From the NCBI RefSeq assembly GCF_014197245.1, contig NZ_JACIFF010000003.1, positions 186,001 through 250,000 on the forward strand: a stretch of 64,000 bases of DNA, written 5' to 3'. Every line of letters begins with the position of its first letter. The stretch's first letter is position 1. The notes under the pieces were generated by a model, which had not been told where the DNA came from, made no database searches, and saw only the letters and a program-made list of their open reading frames with translations. This DNA comes from Neolewinella aquimaris. Its GTDB lineage: Bacteria; Bacteroidota; Bacteroidia; Chitinophagales; Saprospiraceae. Below are positions 26,885-34,713 of this stretch, piece after piece. The position numbers were made by a program, and so were the translations under genes.

Positions 26885-28012
26885 ATGCGAAAATGGCTTT
26901 TATTTTTGGGTATTGCGGTATGTACGCTTCCCGTAGTGGCCCAGCACGGTCACGGACACTCCCATATAGGAGAACGGGCCATTCAGTTTCCCGATTCGGA
27001 AAATTACCTCACCCTGGTCTGCGATTTTCACCAGCACACCGTTTTCAGCGACGGCAGCGTCTGGCCGGACATCAGGGTGCAGGAATCGTTGCGCGATAGC
27101 GTAGATGCGATCGCCATGACCGAGCACCTGGAGTACCAACCCCACAGCGACGATATTCCCCACCCCGACCGCAACCGGAGCCACCAGCTAGCCGAGGAGT
27201 ACGCCAGACCCTACGATATGATCGTCATCCCCGGTGCCGAGATCACCCGCGACATGCCACCGGGCCACGTCAATGCACTCTTCATCCAGGATGCGAATAA
27301 GCTGCTGGTCAACGATAGCCTGGCCGTCTTTGCCGAAGCCAATCGCCAGGGAGCCTTCACCTTCTGGAATCATCCCAATTGGGTAGCGCAGCGGGAAGAC
27401 GGCGTGGCCCGCCTGACGCCCTTCCACCGAGACCTGATCGACCGCAAATGGCTGCATGGCATAGAAGTCGTCAATGATCTCACCATCAGTAAAGAAGCCC
27501 TACAGATCGCGCTCGATCACGACCTGACTATTATGGGGACTTCCGACATACATGGTCTCATCGATTACCAGTACGACGTAGCGGAGGGAGGCCACCGGCC
27601 GGTAACCCTGGTGCTCTGTACCGAGCGCAGTGCTGCCTCCATTCGCGAAGCACTGGACGCGGGGCGTACCGTGGCCTGGTTTGAGAATACCCTGGTGGGT
27701 AGGGAAGCGAACGTACGGGAGGTGGTGATGGCAAGCCTTAGCGTCAGGAGCGCTTTCTACCGGGGCCCGTCGTCCATCGTTGACGTTACGATCCGCAACG
27801 ACAGCGACGCCGATTACATCATCGAGAACCTGAGCGGCTACTCCCTGCAGAGCGGACTGGGCGTGCTTCACCTCGCCCCCCACGCCGAAACTACCCTGTC
27901 CATCATGACGGGCGAGCGCGTCGCTTCCTTCGATCTTCCCCTGCGCATCCTCAACGCGGTGATCACACCGGAGGAGCGACTGGAAATTAACCTACCCGTG
28001 ACAACAGAATAG
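26885..28012 (+). CDS. Sb-PDE family PHP-domain phosphodiesterase
   Basis: The 375-aa exported protein (signal peptide ending VVAQHGHGHSHIG, His-rich just after cleavage) has a PHP metal-dependent phosphoesterase domain. The metal-binding motifs are CDFHQHTVFSDGSVWP, AMTEHLEYQPHSDDIPHPDRN, VIPGAEITRD, FWNHPNWV and GTSDIHGLIDY. The wording SDGSVWPxIRVQE and HLEYQPHxDDIPHPDRN is characteristic of proteins named for the Sphingobium phosphodiesterase. It should hydrolyse organophosphate diesters or triesters in the periplasm, using two or three metal ions. The C-terminal 110 residues form a small beta domain. The gene stands alone, followed by the AT-rich RNA region. Confidence 0.85.
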   Translation: MRKWLLFLGIAVCTLPVVAQHGHGHSHIGERAIQFPDSENYLTLVCDFHQHTVFSDGSVWPDIRVQESLRDSVDAIAMTEHLEYQPHSDDIPHPDRNRSHQLAEEYARPYDMIVIPGAEITRDMPPGHVNALFIQDANKLLVNDSLAVFAEANRQGAFTFWNHPNWVAQREDGVARLTPFHRDLIDRKWLHGIEVVNDLTISKEALQIALDHDLTIMGTSDIHGLIDYQYDVAEGGHRPVTLVLCTERSAASIREALDAGRTVAWFENTLVGREANVREVVMASLSVRSAFYRGPSSIVDVTIRNDSDADYIIENLSGYSLQSGLGVLHLAPHAETTLSIMTGERVASFDLPLRILNAVITPEERLEINLPVTTE

Positions 28013-28144
28013 ACCAGGCCGACAAATTCCCTTCCGAACAAGAATCGTTCACTCAGAACACCACCGCTGCTTTTCAGAACATGTAACCTCCAAAATAAAA
28101 TGTTGGCCCCGGAAAGCACATTATTTATCTAACATCGATAACGA

Positions 28145-28244
28145 ACGTTGTGAGAGACGTTGAATTTATTCGACCTTATATTTTTGCTTGACTTTTCTTT
28201 GGATACTATGGTTTCATAAAGCTTGACGTTGTGAGAGACGTTGA
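28145..28244 (+). promoter_or_regulatory. Paired 19-nt direct repeats, cassette 1
   Basis: ACGTTGTGAGAGACGTTGA occurs at 28145-28163 and 28226-28244, starts 81 nt apart. Each copy is itself built of two GACGTTG-like words 12 nt apart. The first copy follows ATCGATAACGA and the second follows AAGCTTG, contexts that also recur in cassette 2. They could be protein-binding sites or part of a transcript. Confidence 0.75.
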
Positions 28245-28365
28245 CGTAATTTTAGGATAAGCACCCTTACAGCCACTACGAATACTGGCGTTTACAGCAT
28301 TCGTTTAAGAATTAATTATTGGTGCAATCTTAATAACCCGGCCCCTCAGGTGGCCGGGTTTTTTT
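28245..28365 (+). ncRNA. Candidate structured RNA, copy 1
   Basis: The segment can fold into an outer stem of AGGAT (28254-28258) with ATCTT (28327-28331) plus GCACC (28261-28265) with GGTGC (28321-28325). Inside is a hairpin, ACGAAT (28278-28283) with ATTCGT (28299-28304), extended by CTG/CAG. A terminator follows at once. The same fold is possible in copy 2, where the outer stem has a perfect AAGAT/ATCTT in place of the G-U pair here. The 5' end is not known; the feature start is set just after the second 19-nt repeat. Confidence 0.55.
28335..28365 (+). terminator. Terminator of RNA cassette 1
   Basis: AACCCGGCC (28335-28343) pairs with GGCCGGGTT (28352-28360), followed by a T run to 28365. 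It sets the direction of transcription as plus. Confidence 0.92.
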
Positions 28366-28481
28366 ATGTAAGCTAGGTTCGGTAAACCGTTCAGAACACC
28401 GCTGCCTCCTTTCAGAACATGCAGCCTTCGGGATGGATAGTCAGTCAGAAAATCGCGTTACCTATGTGATATCGATAGCGA

Positions 28482-28574
28482 ACGTTGTGAGAGACGTTGA
28501 CATCCGATTTTGATTTTTACTGATTTGTTTTCGACACTGTGAATACTGAAGCTTGACGTTGTGAGAGACGTTGA
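28482..28574 (+). promoter_or_regulatory. Paired 19-nt direct repeats, cassette 2
   Basis: The same 19-mer as in cassette 1 occurs at 28482-28500 and 28556-28574, starts 74 nt apart. The upstream contexts ATCGATAGCGA and AAGCTTG match those of cassette 1. The 55 nt between the copies differ strongly from the 62 nt in cassette 1. Confidence 0.75.
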
Positions 28575-28715
28575 ATTTAAATGAACAACACTGCTTATTA
28601 GTCAAGATTAGCACCCCACACCCAATACGAATACTGGCATATACAGCATTCGTTCAAGAACTAATTGTTGGTGCGATCTTATAGCCCGGCCCCCTAATGT
28701 GGCCGGGCTTTTTTT
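28575..28715 (+). ncRNA. Candidate structured RNA, copy 2
   Basis: The outer stem pairs AAGAT (28604-28608) with ATCTT (28676-28680) and GCACC (28611-28615) with GGTGC (28670-28674). The inner hairpin pairs ACGAAT (28627-28632) with ATTCGT (28648-28653), again with CTG/CAG above it. The loop is GCATATA here and GCGTTTA in copy 1. The segment ends in its own terminator. No start codon with a sensible frame lies inside. The 5' end is not known. Confidence 0.55.
28684..28715 (+). terminator. Terminator of RNA cassette 2
   Basis: GCCCGGCC (28684-28691) pairs with GGCCGGGC (28701-28708), followed by seven T. Relative to copy 1 the stem base changed from an A/T pair to a G/C pair on both sides, so pairing was kept. 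Confidence 0.92.
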
Positions 28716-28826
28716 GTGTATTCGAGGCACGGAAATAGGTCTGTGATTGAGCCCGACCGCCATAATGTTCTCCTAAAATATTGATGTTGTTATAATGCGT
28801 ATTGCGGGAAAGAGTAACTTCCTTGT

Positions 28827-29291
28827 ATGCGACACCTAATATCAATCCTCACCACCATCCTATTCACCACGTTTTGCTGTTCCGCTCAGGAGCTTTCGTA
28901 CCGCGAAGTTTTTGATGAGTACGTATTTACCCGCAACAGCGAGATCATCACTATGCGGGAAATGATCCGCAGCCAGGAAAGGGGATCGGAGCTCAACCGG
29001 CTGTTCAGGAGCGCAAACCGGAATAAGGACTGGGCAAACGTCTTGGCCCTGTCGGGCGGCATCGTGCTTGGTCAGGCGTTGTCCGATGCCCTATGGAACG
29101 ACGACAGCGACGACAGCCTGAACCGCTGGCAATCCTACGTCGCCGGTGCCCTGCTGCTGGGTGTCACGTTCCCCCTGTCCGCAACGGCAGACAAGCGCGT
29201 ACGTCAGGCGGTCGATCTGTACAATCTAGATCCTGCGCTGGGAGACGCTTCCGCTCCGCTTCGCCCCCCCCTCCGAGTCATGTCAGAATAA
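28827..29291 (+). CDS. Exported hypothetical protein, 154 aa
   Basis: The protein has a signal peptide (MRHLISILTTILFTTFCCSAQ) and a charged helical middle (YVFTRNSEIITMREMIRSQE). Two moderately hydrophobic segments follow, VLALSGGIVLGQALSDAL and VAGALLLGVTFPLSATADKR, and could be membrane helices. The tail ends in PPLRVMSE. I do not recognise the family. It lies 112 nt after the second RNA cassette terminator and 65 nt before the DinB-like gene, in the same direction. Confidence 0.65.
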   Translation: MRHLISILTTILFTTFCCSAQELSYREVFDEYVFTRNSEIITMREMIRSQERGSELNRLFRSANRNKDWANVLALSGGIVLGQALSDALWNDDSDDSLNRWQSYVAGALLLGVTFPLSATADKRVRQAVDLYNLDPALGDASAPLRPPLRVMSE

Positions 29292-29355
29292 TCCGGTAAA
29301 TTATGAGTGTAACTGCCCCGGTTGTTTGCTGATTCGTCACACAAAACCAACCGAC

Positions 29356-29886
29356 ATGAAATCTTTATCCGTACTTTTTTTACTGTGCCTATTCCTGGTC
29401 TCGGGAACGGCGGCACTCGCCCAGTCTTCCACAGACCAAATGATTCAGGACTGGCAGCGCGCCAAAGCATTCACGCTCGAGTACCTGGAGGCGATGCCGG
29501 CGGAGAGCTACGACTACAAGCCCACCCCCGACATGCGCTCCTTCGCCCAGCAAATGCTCCACCTGGCGGACGGCATCTACGGCATTTCATCGGCCGGCAC
29601 CGGAGCGGAAAGCCCCGTCGGACAGGGAGAATCCGAGAAATCGACCGACCAGTCAAAGGAGAGCGTCATCCGCATGGTCACCGACGGCTACGACTTCGTG
29701 ATCGCCAGCATCCAGGAAATGGATCCCGCCATACTCACCGAGCAAATCAATATGTTCGGCCGCTTCGACCTAAGCCGCGCAACTGCCATCGACAAAGCAT
29801 TCGAGCACCAGACCCACCACCGCGGACAAACCACGGTCTACCTAAGACTAGCCGGCATAGAGCCCCCGGGGGAGAAACTGTTCTGA
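29356..29886 (+). CDS. DinB-like exported protein
   Basis: The 176-aa protein has a signal peptide (MKSLSVLFLLCLFLVSGTAALA) and a four-helix DinB/YfiT-like domain. The three metal-ligand histidines fit QQMLHLADGIYG and FEHQTHHRGQTTVYLRLAG. DinB-superfamily proteins bind a divalent metal, and some are thiol-dependent S-transferases, but most are uncharacterised. The export signal is unusual for thiol transferases, though exported DinB proteins are known in Bacteroidota. ATG at 29356 was chosen because it begins the signal peptide; an in-frame start ten codons earlier is unlikely. Confidence 0.82.
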   Translation: MKSLSVLFLLCLFLVSGTAALAQSSTDQMIQDWQRAKAFTLEYLEAMPAESYDYKPTPDMRSFAQQMLHLADGIYGISSAGTGAESPVGQGESEKSTDQSKESVIRMVTDGYDFVIASIQEMDPAILTEQINMFGRFDLSRATAIDKAFEHQTHHRGQTTVYLRLAGIEPPGEKLF

Positions 29887-29912
29887 GCGCCCTCGTTGAT
29901 CGACGGCGCCAC

Positions 29913-30269
29913 CTCGTCGGCCGAGCCTAAGCTCGTCCGCCGAGTCGTGGCTGTAGGATGGATATGGCTTTTTATGCTTTTTGGTTCAGTCGGCGGACGA
30001 GCCTCGTACCTCGCTCGGCCGACGACATACTCGTCGGCCGACTGCAAGTCGTCCGCCGAGTAGGGGCAGGGCCCTTATCGACGGTTGTAGTTATTCCAGG
30101 TACATCTCTCAGTTGGCGGACGAGCCTCGTACCTCGCTCGGCCGACGACTTGCCGACGGCTCCGACATGCGGCAGCCAAATGGTACATGGTACATCGAAA
30201 ACTGTAAATGGTAAATCCCCTACCTGCCTAGTCGGCGGACGATGCTCGTACCTCGGTCGGCCGACGACT
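29913..30269. repeat. Cluster of REP-like imperfect palindromes
   Basis: At least five units fill this 420-nt gap without a gene: 29913-29943, 29988-30027, 30031-30059 (inverted), 30111-30150 and 30230-30269. The forward unit has arms GTCGGCGGACGAG and CTCGGCCGACGAC around a 12-nt loop. The arms pair except at two fixed G-A mismatches. Two units share the loop CCTCGTACCTCG. Between the units lie short unique stretches with no reading frame of note. Confidence 0.85.
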
Positions 30270-30308
30270 TGCCGTGCGGCAGCCAATTTTAAATTTCAAA
30301 TCCCAAAT

Positions 30309-32303
30309 TTAAAATTTCATCACCACCCCTTCCTCCTCCGAAACATGAATCACCCGCTCCGGCACCGTCCGGTAGCCTGCATCCTCGCTGGAGTTTTCGA
30401 GTCGGAGGACGCCCCGTGGACACACCGCCGCGCAAACACCACAGCCGACACAACTGGCCCGCACGATATCCTGTCCCTTCTGGGCGTAGGCACGGACGTC
30501 GATGCCCATTTCGCAGTAGGTAGAACAGTTGCCGCAACTAATGCACTGTCCACCGTTGGTGGTGATGCGGAAACGACTCTGGAAGCGCTGCACGAGGCCG
30601 AGGTAGGCAGCCAGCGGACAGCCGAAGCGGCACCATACCCGGTTGCCCATCAGCGGATAGAAGCCCGTACCCACGACACCGGCAAAACCCGCACCGATCA
30701 GGAAGCCGTACCACTTTTGCACCTTCCAGGTCTGGAAGCCGAAGAGACTCTCGGCACCAGTGAAATAGGAATAAAGCGTAAGGGCCGTCATTAAAATCGC
30801 GGCCACCAGCACGCCGTGAATGATCCAACGCTCGAACTTCCAGGCGCGGACGCTCTTGTCGCTGAGTTGCCGCCAAGGATCGCCCATGGTCTCGGCCAGA
30901 CCACCGCAGCCGCAGACCCAGCTGCAGTACCACCGCTTACCCACCAGATGCACCATGAGCGGCACGCCAACAATGACCAGAAAGATGCCCCACACCAGCA
31001 TGAAGGTGCCCAGGGCCCCGGCACTCTGAAATTGGTCAAGCTGCCAGCCGAAGAAGAAATCGTAGTCGAGGGGCCAGATGTTTTTGAGGTCCTGCTGCGG
31101 CTTATTCAGCGCACCGAGGATTTCGGGGATCAGAAATGCGAAGGCCGTCTGAAAGAACATGACGGAGAGCGTCCGCACGATCTGGTACTTGTTGTGGCGG
31201 TACTTGGCGATCATGCGTACGCCCATGACCAGGATGATTACGGTGTAAAGCAAACCGTACAGAAACCACTGGCTCGCCATGCCCCCGAAGACCCCCTGCT
31301 TGACCGGATCGACCATCGTGACCCAGGCCGTAACGTGCTCCGGTGCCCAGTAAAGCAATATGTAGAACCCGATCAGGTAGGTCCCGCCCAGGATGCCCAG
31401 GTAAGCGGACAGGCCCGCCGGATCGGCGGCCCGCGCCGGAGAATTGCGCCACGAATGCTCCACGAAGAGCACCAGTCCGATGATCAGCAGCGCAATGCCC
31501 ACCGTCACCGCCGGCCAGAACCAGTCGCTCGCCATGTAGCGGATGCCGTAGCCGATGATGCCGATAATGGCCGCTCCTAGTATAGCACTACGCCAACCCA
31601 GGTTCAGCCCCTTGGTGAGCTGGGAGTGATAAATGTGATCGTTCCGGATGCCTGCGTGACCGCTGAACTTGGGGATGATGTAAAGTAGCCCACCCAGCAG
31701 CCCGAGACCGATGGTCAGTCCAAAAAACAGCAACGGATTGTTCTTCACCGGCCCCATCTCCGCCGCGGCGGTCAGGGCAGCGAGCTTATCCTTGAAGTAA
31801 ATGGGATCGGATAGCCGGATGTCCCATTCGGAAACCCCCTCGGGGAGGGCGTTGTCGGTTTTGAGTTGATCTACCCGCTCGTCGACGCGGCGTTTGGCTT
31901 CCTCGTGGACCTCGTAGACCTTATCCGAAAAGCTGAAGCTGCTGCCGAAGGTTTGGTCAACGAGTCCGAGTTCTCGACCGGCTTCGCGGAAGGCGTCGCC
32001 CTGTATTTCGTGGATCAGGCGCGCTTTCGGATCCACTTCGGTACCCTGCTCATCCGTAGGTGCTTCGTCTACCTGGGCACTCGCCCCACCCGTGGAGCCC
32101 GCGGAAACCGTGGAGGCCGCCTCGCCGTCGCCATCCTCTTCGGAATCGGTACGGGGGTCTGGAGCAACGGTAGCGATCAGGTCTTCTTCGCTGAGGCGGT
32201 ACTTCTCTAGTCCGAGCATGGCGGTGAAAACCAGCAGGGAAATGGCGAACAGTGCCAAACCGACGTACTGGAGGAGGGATTTATGGGTACTCTTACTTGG
32301 CAT
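30309..32303 (-). CDS. Membrane polyferredoxin (NapH/NosR-like electron carrier)
   Basis: The 664-aa protein starts with one membrane helix (LLQYVGLALFAISLLVF), then an acidic low-complexity and helical extracytoplasmic region of about 150 residues. About nine to ten further helices follow. Two NapH/NosR-type cysteine motifs lie in the membrane part, CSWVCGCGG and CRFGCPLAAYLG. The C-terminal ferredoxin domain has two 4Fe-4S sites, CISCGNCSTYC and CVGCGVCAAVC. It should pass electrons across or along the inner membrane. Its start overlaps the end of the FAD reductase gene by 11 nt, so the two are translationally coupled and probably partners. The terminal acceptor is not encoded here. Confidence 0.85.
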   Translation of the reverse strand: MPSKSTHKSLLQYVGLALFAISLLVFTAMLGLEKYRLSEEDLIATVAPDPRTDSEEDGDGEAASTVSAGSTGGASAQVDEAPTDEQGTEVDPKARLIHEIQGDAFREAGRELGLVDQTFGSSFSFSDKVYEVHEEAKRRVDERVDQLKTDNALPEGVSEWDIRLSDPIYFKDKLAALTAAAEMGPVKNNPLLFFGLTIGLGLLGGLLYIIPKFSGHAGIRNDHIYHSQLTKGLNLGWRSAILGAAIIGIIGYGIRYMASDWFWPAVTVGIALLIIGLVLFVEHSWRNSPARAADPAGLSAYLGILGGTYLIGFYILLYWAPEHVTAWVTMVDPVKQGVFGGMASQWFLYGLLYTVIILVMGVRMIAKYRHNKYQIVRTLSVMFFQTAFAFLIPEILGALNKPQQDLKNIWPLDYDFFFGWQLDQFQSAGALGTFMLVWGIFLVIVGVPLMVHLVGKRWYCSWVCGCGGLAETMGDPWRQLSDKSVRAWKFERWIIHGVLVAAILMTALTLYSYFTGAESLFGFQTWKVQKWYGFLIGAGFAGVVGTGFYPLMGNRVWCRFGCPLAAYLGLVQRFQSRFRITTNGGQCISCGNCSTYCEMGIDVRAYAQKGQDIVRASCVGCGVCAAVCPRGVLRLENSSEDAGYRTVPERVIHVSEEEGVVMKF

Positions 32304-33678
32304 CTGGGGTAGCGGTTGCCCGCGGGGCGCGGCGTTTAAAATTGAGGAATTGCAGGGCGGCCTTCAGACTACGCTTCTGACGGAGTTGTAGCTGTTTGCC
32401 GGTCTGCCGGTTGTATAGCTCGACCACCTCCGCTTCGTATTCCCGGTAAAACTCGGGATCAAAATTGGCCATGCCCAGTTGCTGCAGTACTTCTTCGACG
32501 TGGATACCTTGGGCGATCCACTTTTCGCAGACCTCGTGGCGGTAGCGAATGCCCATGAGGTTAAAACCGACGACACGTCCGTCGCTTTCCTCGTAGTTGA
32601 TGCGTACGGATTTGTCGCCGTCCGCGTGTTCCCAGTATAGGGTCGCCAGTCCCTCCCGGCCGTGTGCCGGCACCTCGCCGTACACTTGGTACTCGATGTC
32701 GATGAACTTGGCGGAGTTAAACCAGATGCCCGGGTCGTAGGGGACCGGCCGACCGAGCAGGGTATAGGCCACCGTCTCGCCCATGATCCGACCGGTGTAC
32801 CAGACGGCTTCGATGGATTTGCGGCCGGGTTTGGGGTTCCGCACTTCGGCACAATCACCGATGGCGTAAACGTCCGGGACCGAAGTCCGTAAGTAGTCGT
32901 CGACCAGAATACCCTTACCGAGTTCGAGGCCCGCTACGTCCCTCAGAAAATCGATGTTGGGATGCACCCCGGCGGTGAGACCTACGTACTGGCACTCGAT
33001 ACGTTCGCCCGTTTTGGTGGTGATTGCTCCTGCGGCCCCGCCCCCGTCGTCCAGAATTTCCGCGAGCTCCGTATCGTGGCGCAGGTCGATGCCGTGGCTG
33101 ACGATGTGACGGCTGACCATACGGCTTTCCTCGGGCGGCAGCGCGTTGCTCCAGTAACTGCCTTCGCGCACCAGCAGAGAAACGGGGATGTGACGGCTGT
33201 GCAGCATTTCGGCCAGCTCGATGCCGATGAGGCCGCCGCCCACTACGACGGCCGACTTGATCTCGGGGGTAATGGCTTCCAGATTATCCAGGTCCTGGGC
33301 GCTGACCATACCGCTCACCCGCTTGAGGTCCTGCCCCGGCCAGCCGAATTTATTGGGGCTGCTACCGGTAGCCAGTACGAGCTTGTCATAAGACAGGGTA
33401 TTGCCGTCGCCGAAGTGCAGCACCTTTGCGTTCGTGTTCACCCGTTCCACGTACTGCCGCAGCAGGTCGATGCGGTTTTTCTTCCAGAAGAAGGGTTCGT
33501 AGGGCCGCAGGTCTTCCCAGCGTTGGTGGCCCATGTATACGTACATGAGGGCGGTGCGGGAAAAGAAGTACTCGGATTCGGCGGAGATAATGGTGATCCG
33601 TACGTCATCGCTCAACTTGCGCAGCCAACGGGCGGCGGTCACTCCGGCGATGCCGTTACCGATGATGGCGACGTGCAT
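32293..33678 (-). CDS. NAD(P)/FAD-dependent oxidoreductase (NirB/rubredoxin reductase type)
   Basis: The 461-aa cytoplasmic flavoprotein has an FAD-binding dinucleotide fold at the start (HVAIIGNGIAGVTAARWLRK), an NAD(P) fold in the middle (SAVVVGGGLIGIELAEML) and the ILVDDYLRTSVPDVYAIGDCAE motif that binds the FAD ribityl chain. This is the pyridine-nucleotide disulfide/rubredoxin reductase family. It should take electrons from NAD(P)H and pass them to an iron-sulfur protein, most likely the polyferredoxin encoded just downstream with an 11-nt overlap. ATG at 33678 starts right at the dinucleotide fold; a GTG eight codons earlier is an alternative. Confidence 0.9.
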   Translation of the reverse strand: MHVAIIGNGIAGVTAARWLRKLSDDVRITIISAESEYFFSRTALMYVYMGHQRWEDLRPYEPFFWKKNRIDLLRQYVERVNTNAKVLHFGDGNTLSYDKLVLATGSSPNKFGWPGQDLKRVSGMVSAQDLDNLEAITPEIKSAVVVGGGLIGIELAEMLHSRHIPVSLLVREGSYWSNALPPEESRMVSRHIVSHGIDLRHDTELAEILDDGGGAAGAITTKTGERIECQYVGLTAGVHPNIDFLRDVAGLELGKGILVDDYLRTSVPDVYAIGDCAEVRNPKPGRKSIEAVWYTGRIMGETVAYTLLGRPVPYDPGIWFNSAKFIDIEYQVYGEVPAHGREGLATLYWEHADGDKSVRINYEESDGRVVGFNLMGIRYRHEVCEKWIAQGIHVEEVLQQLGMANFDPEFYREYEAEVVELYNRQTGKQLQLRQKRSLKAALQFLNFKRRAPRATATPDAK

Positions 33679-33772
33679 GGGAACTGGGATAGGTAGTTCC
33701 ACAAACTACGCCATCGGGTTAGAAGTGCGCGCCCGTGACCCTCCGTGCTGTCGTAAGCTTACATTTACGCTC

Positions 33773-34507
33773 ATGCCCCACCGTTATTTCGTTCACCTGG
33801 CCTACCGCGGTACCCACTACCGGGGCTGGCAACGTCAATCCGGCAACACGGTAAGCGTGCAGGAGACGATAGAACGGGCGGTGACGCAGGTGCACTCTTC
33901 GCCCGTAAAAGCAGTAGGATGTGGCAGGACCGACGCCGGCGTCCACGCATCCGATTACTACCTCCACTTCGACAGCGAGCAGCCCCTGCGCGACAACTGG
34001 CTCTTCATCGTCAATAAGCTCCTGCCCAACGACATCGTGCTCTACCGCGTGTGGGAGGTCGATTCCAGCGCCCACGTTCGCTACGACGCCCGGGAGCGCA
34101 CCTACGACTACTTTATTCACACCCGCGCCGATCCCTTTCTGGCCCCACTGAGTAGCCTGTACGAGATGGAATGCTATGACTTCGCCGCCATGCACCGGGC
34201 CTGCTCGCTGCTCACCGGCCGCCACGATTTTCGCGCCTTCTGCCTGACGCCCGATCGGCACAATACCACCACTTGCGACCTGCGCGAGGCCAGTCTGCAC
34301 GACGAGGGGCAGGGCCGTTACCGCTTTCGCTTCGTCGCCGATCGCTTTTTGCGGGGCATGATCCGGATTCTGGTCTTTCAGTTGCTACGGGTGGGAGCCG
34401 GCAAGATCGCTCCGGAAGATATGCAGGCGGCGCTTCGCAGCGGCCAGCGACTGGGGGTAGGGCAGGCGCGGCCGGAGGGGCTGTTTTTGAGTAAGGTGGA
34501 GTATTGA
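33773..34507 (+). CDS. truA: tRNA pseudouridine synthase A
   Basis: TruA makes pseudouridine at positions 38-40 of the tRNA anticodon stem. The catalytic aspartate lies in GCGRTDAGVHASDYYLHF. Other family blocks are LAYRGTHYRGWQRQ, YDARERTYDYFIHT, DFRAFCL and FLRGMIRILV. The length of 244 aa is normal. ATG at 33773 was chosen because MPHRYFVHLAYRG is the standard family start; a longer frame upstream overlaps the divergent FAD reductase gene and is unlikely. A near-consensus box TACATTTA ends 5 nt before this ATG. REP-like palindromes follow the stop. Confidence 0.96.
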   Translation: MPHRYFVHLAYRGTHYRGWQRQSGNTVSVQETIERAVTQVHSSPVKAVGCGRTDAGVHASDYYLHFDSEQPLRDNWLFIVNKLLPNDIVLYRVWEVDSSAHVRYDARERTYDYFIHTRADPFLAPLSSLYEMECYDFAAMHRACSLLTGRHDFRAFCLTPDRHNTTTCDLREASLHDEGQGRYRFRFVADRFLRGMIRILVFQLLRVGAGKIAPEDMQAALRSGQRLGVGQARPEGLFLSKVEY

Positions 34508-34522
34508 TTCGTGGGTGCCTTC

Positions 34523-34713
34523 AGTCGGCGGACGAGCGCGGCTAGCGCCTTTGCTCGGCCGACGACTACTCGTCGGCCGACTCTAAAGTCGTCCGCCGAG
34601 TAGGCTAGAGGATGATTGGTATGTGGAGTGACTTGCTGGGTGCCCCAGTCGGCGGACGAGCGCGGCTAGCGCCGGAACTCGGCCGACGACGGGCCGACGA
34701 CGGGCCAACGACT
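34523..34713. repeat. REP-like palindromes between truA and dtd
   Basis: There are two units, 34523-34603 (a forward and an inverted element joined) and 34647-34713. Both have the loop word CGCGGCTAGCGCC. The second ends in three nearly repeated GGCCGACGACG words and runs into the TAG stop codon of the dtd gene on the minus strand. Confidence 0.85.

Larger units (their letters stand above)
28053..28365 (+). repeat. RNA cassette, copy 1 of a tandem duplication
   Basis: This 313-bp unit contains, in order: two TCAGAACA boxes 21 bp apart (28053, 28074); two copies of ACGTTGTGAGAGACGTTGA (28145-28163 and 28226-28244); a foldable RNA segment; and a terminator. The same elements recur in the same order at 28391-28715. 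The unit is far richer in A+T than the surrounding genes and has no convincing reading frame. Confidence 0.85.
28391..28715 (+). repeat. RNA cassette, copy 2 of a tandem duplication
   Basis: This 325-bp unit repeats the layout of cassette 1. TCAGAACA boxes lie at 28391 and 28412, again 21 bp apart. The 19-nt repeat occurs at 28482-28500 and 28556-28574, then the foldable segment and terminator. Conserved blocks are nearly identical while the DNA between them has diverged, which suggests selection on the blocks. Confidence 0.85.

Noticed and set aside
28145-28574. Mini CRISPR array (four identical repeats with spacers of 55-62 nt)
   Set aside because: The repeats are only 19 nt, occur in two pairs separated by a terminator, and the intervening DNA is partly shared between pairs. 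No cas genes lie in the window.
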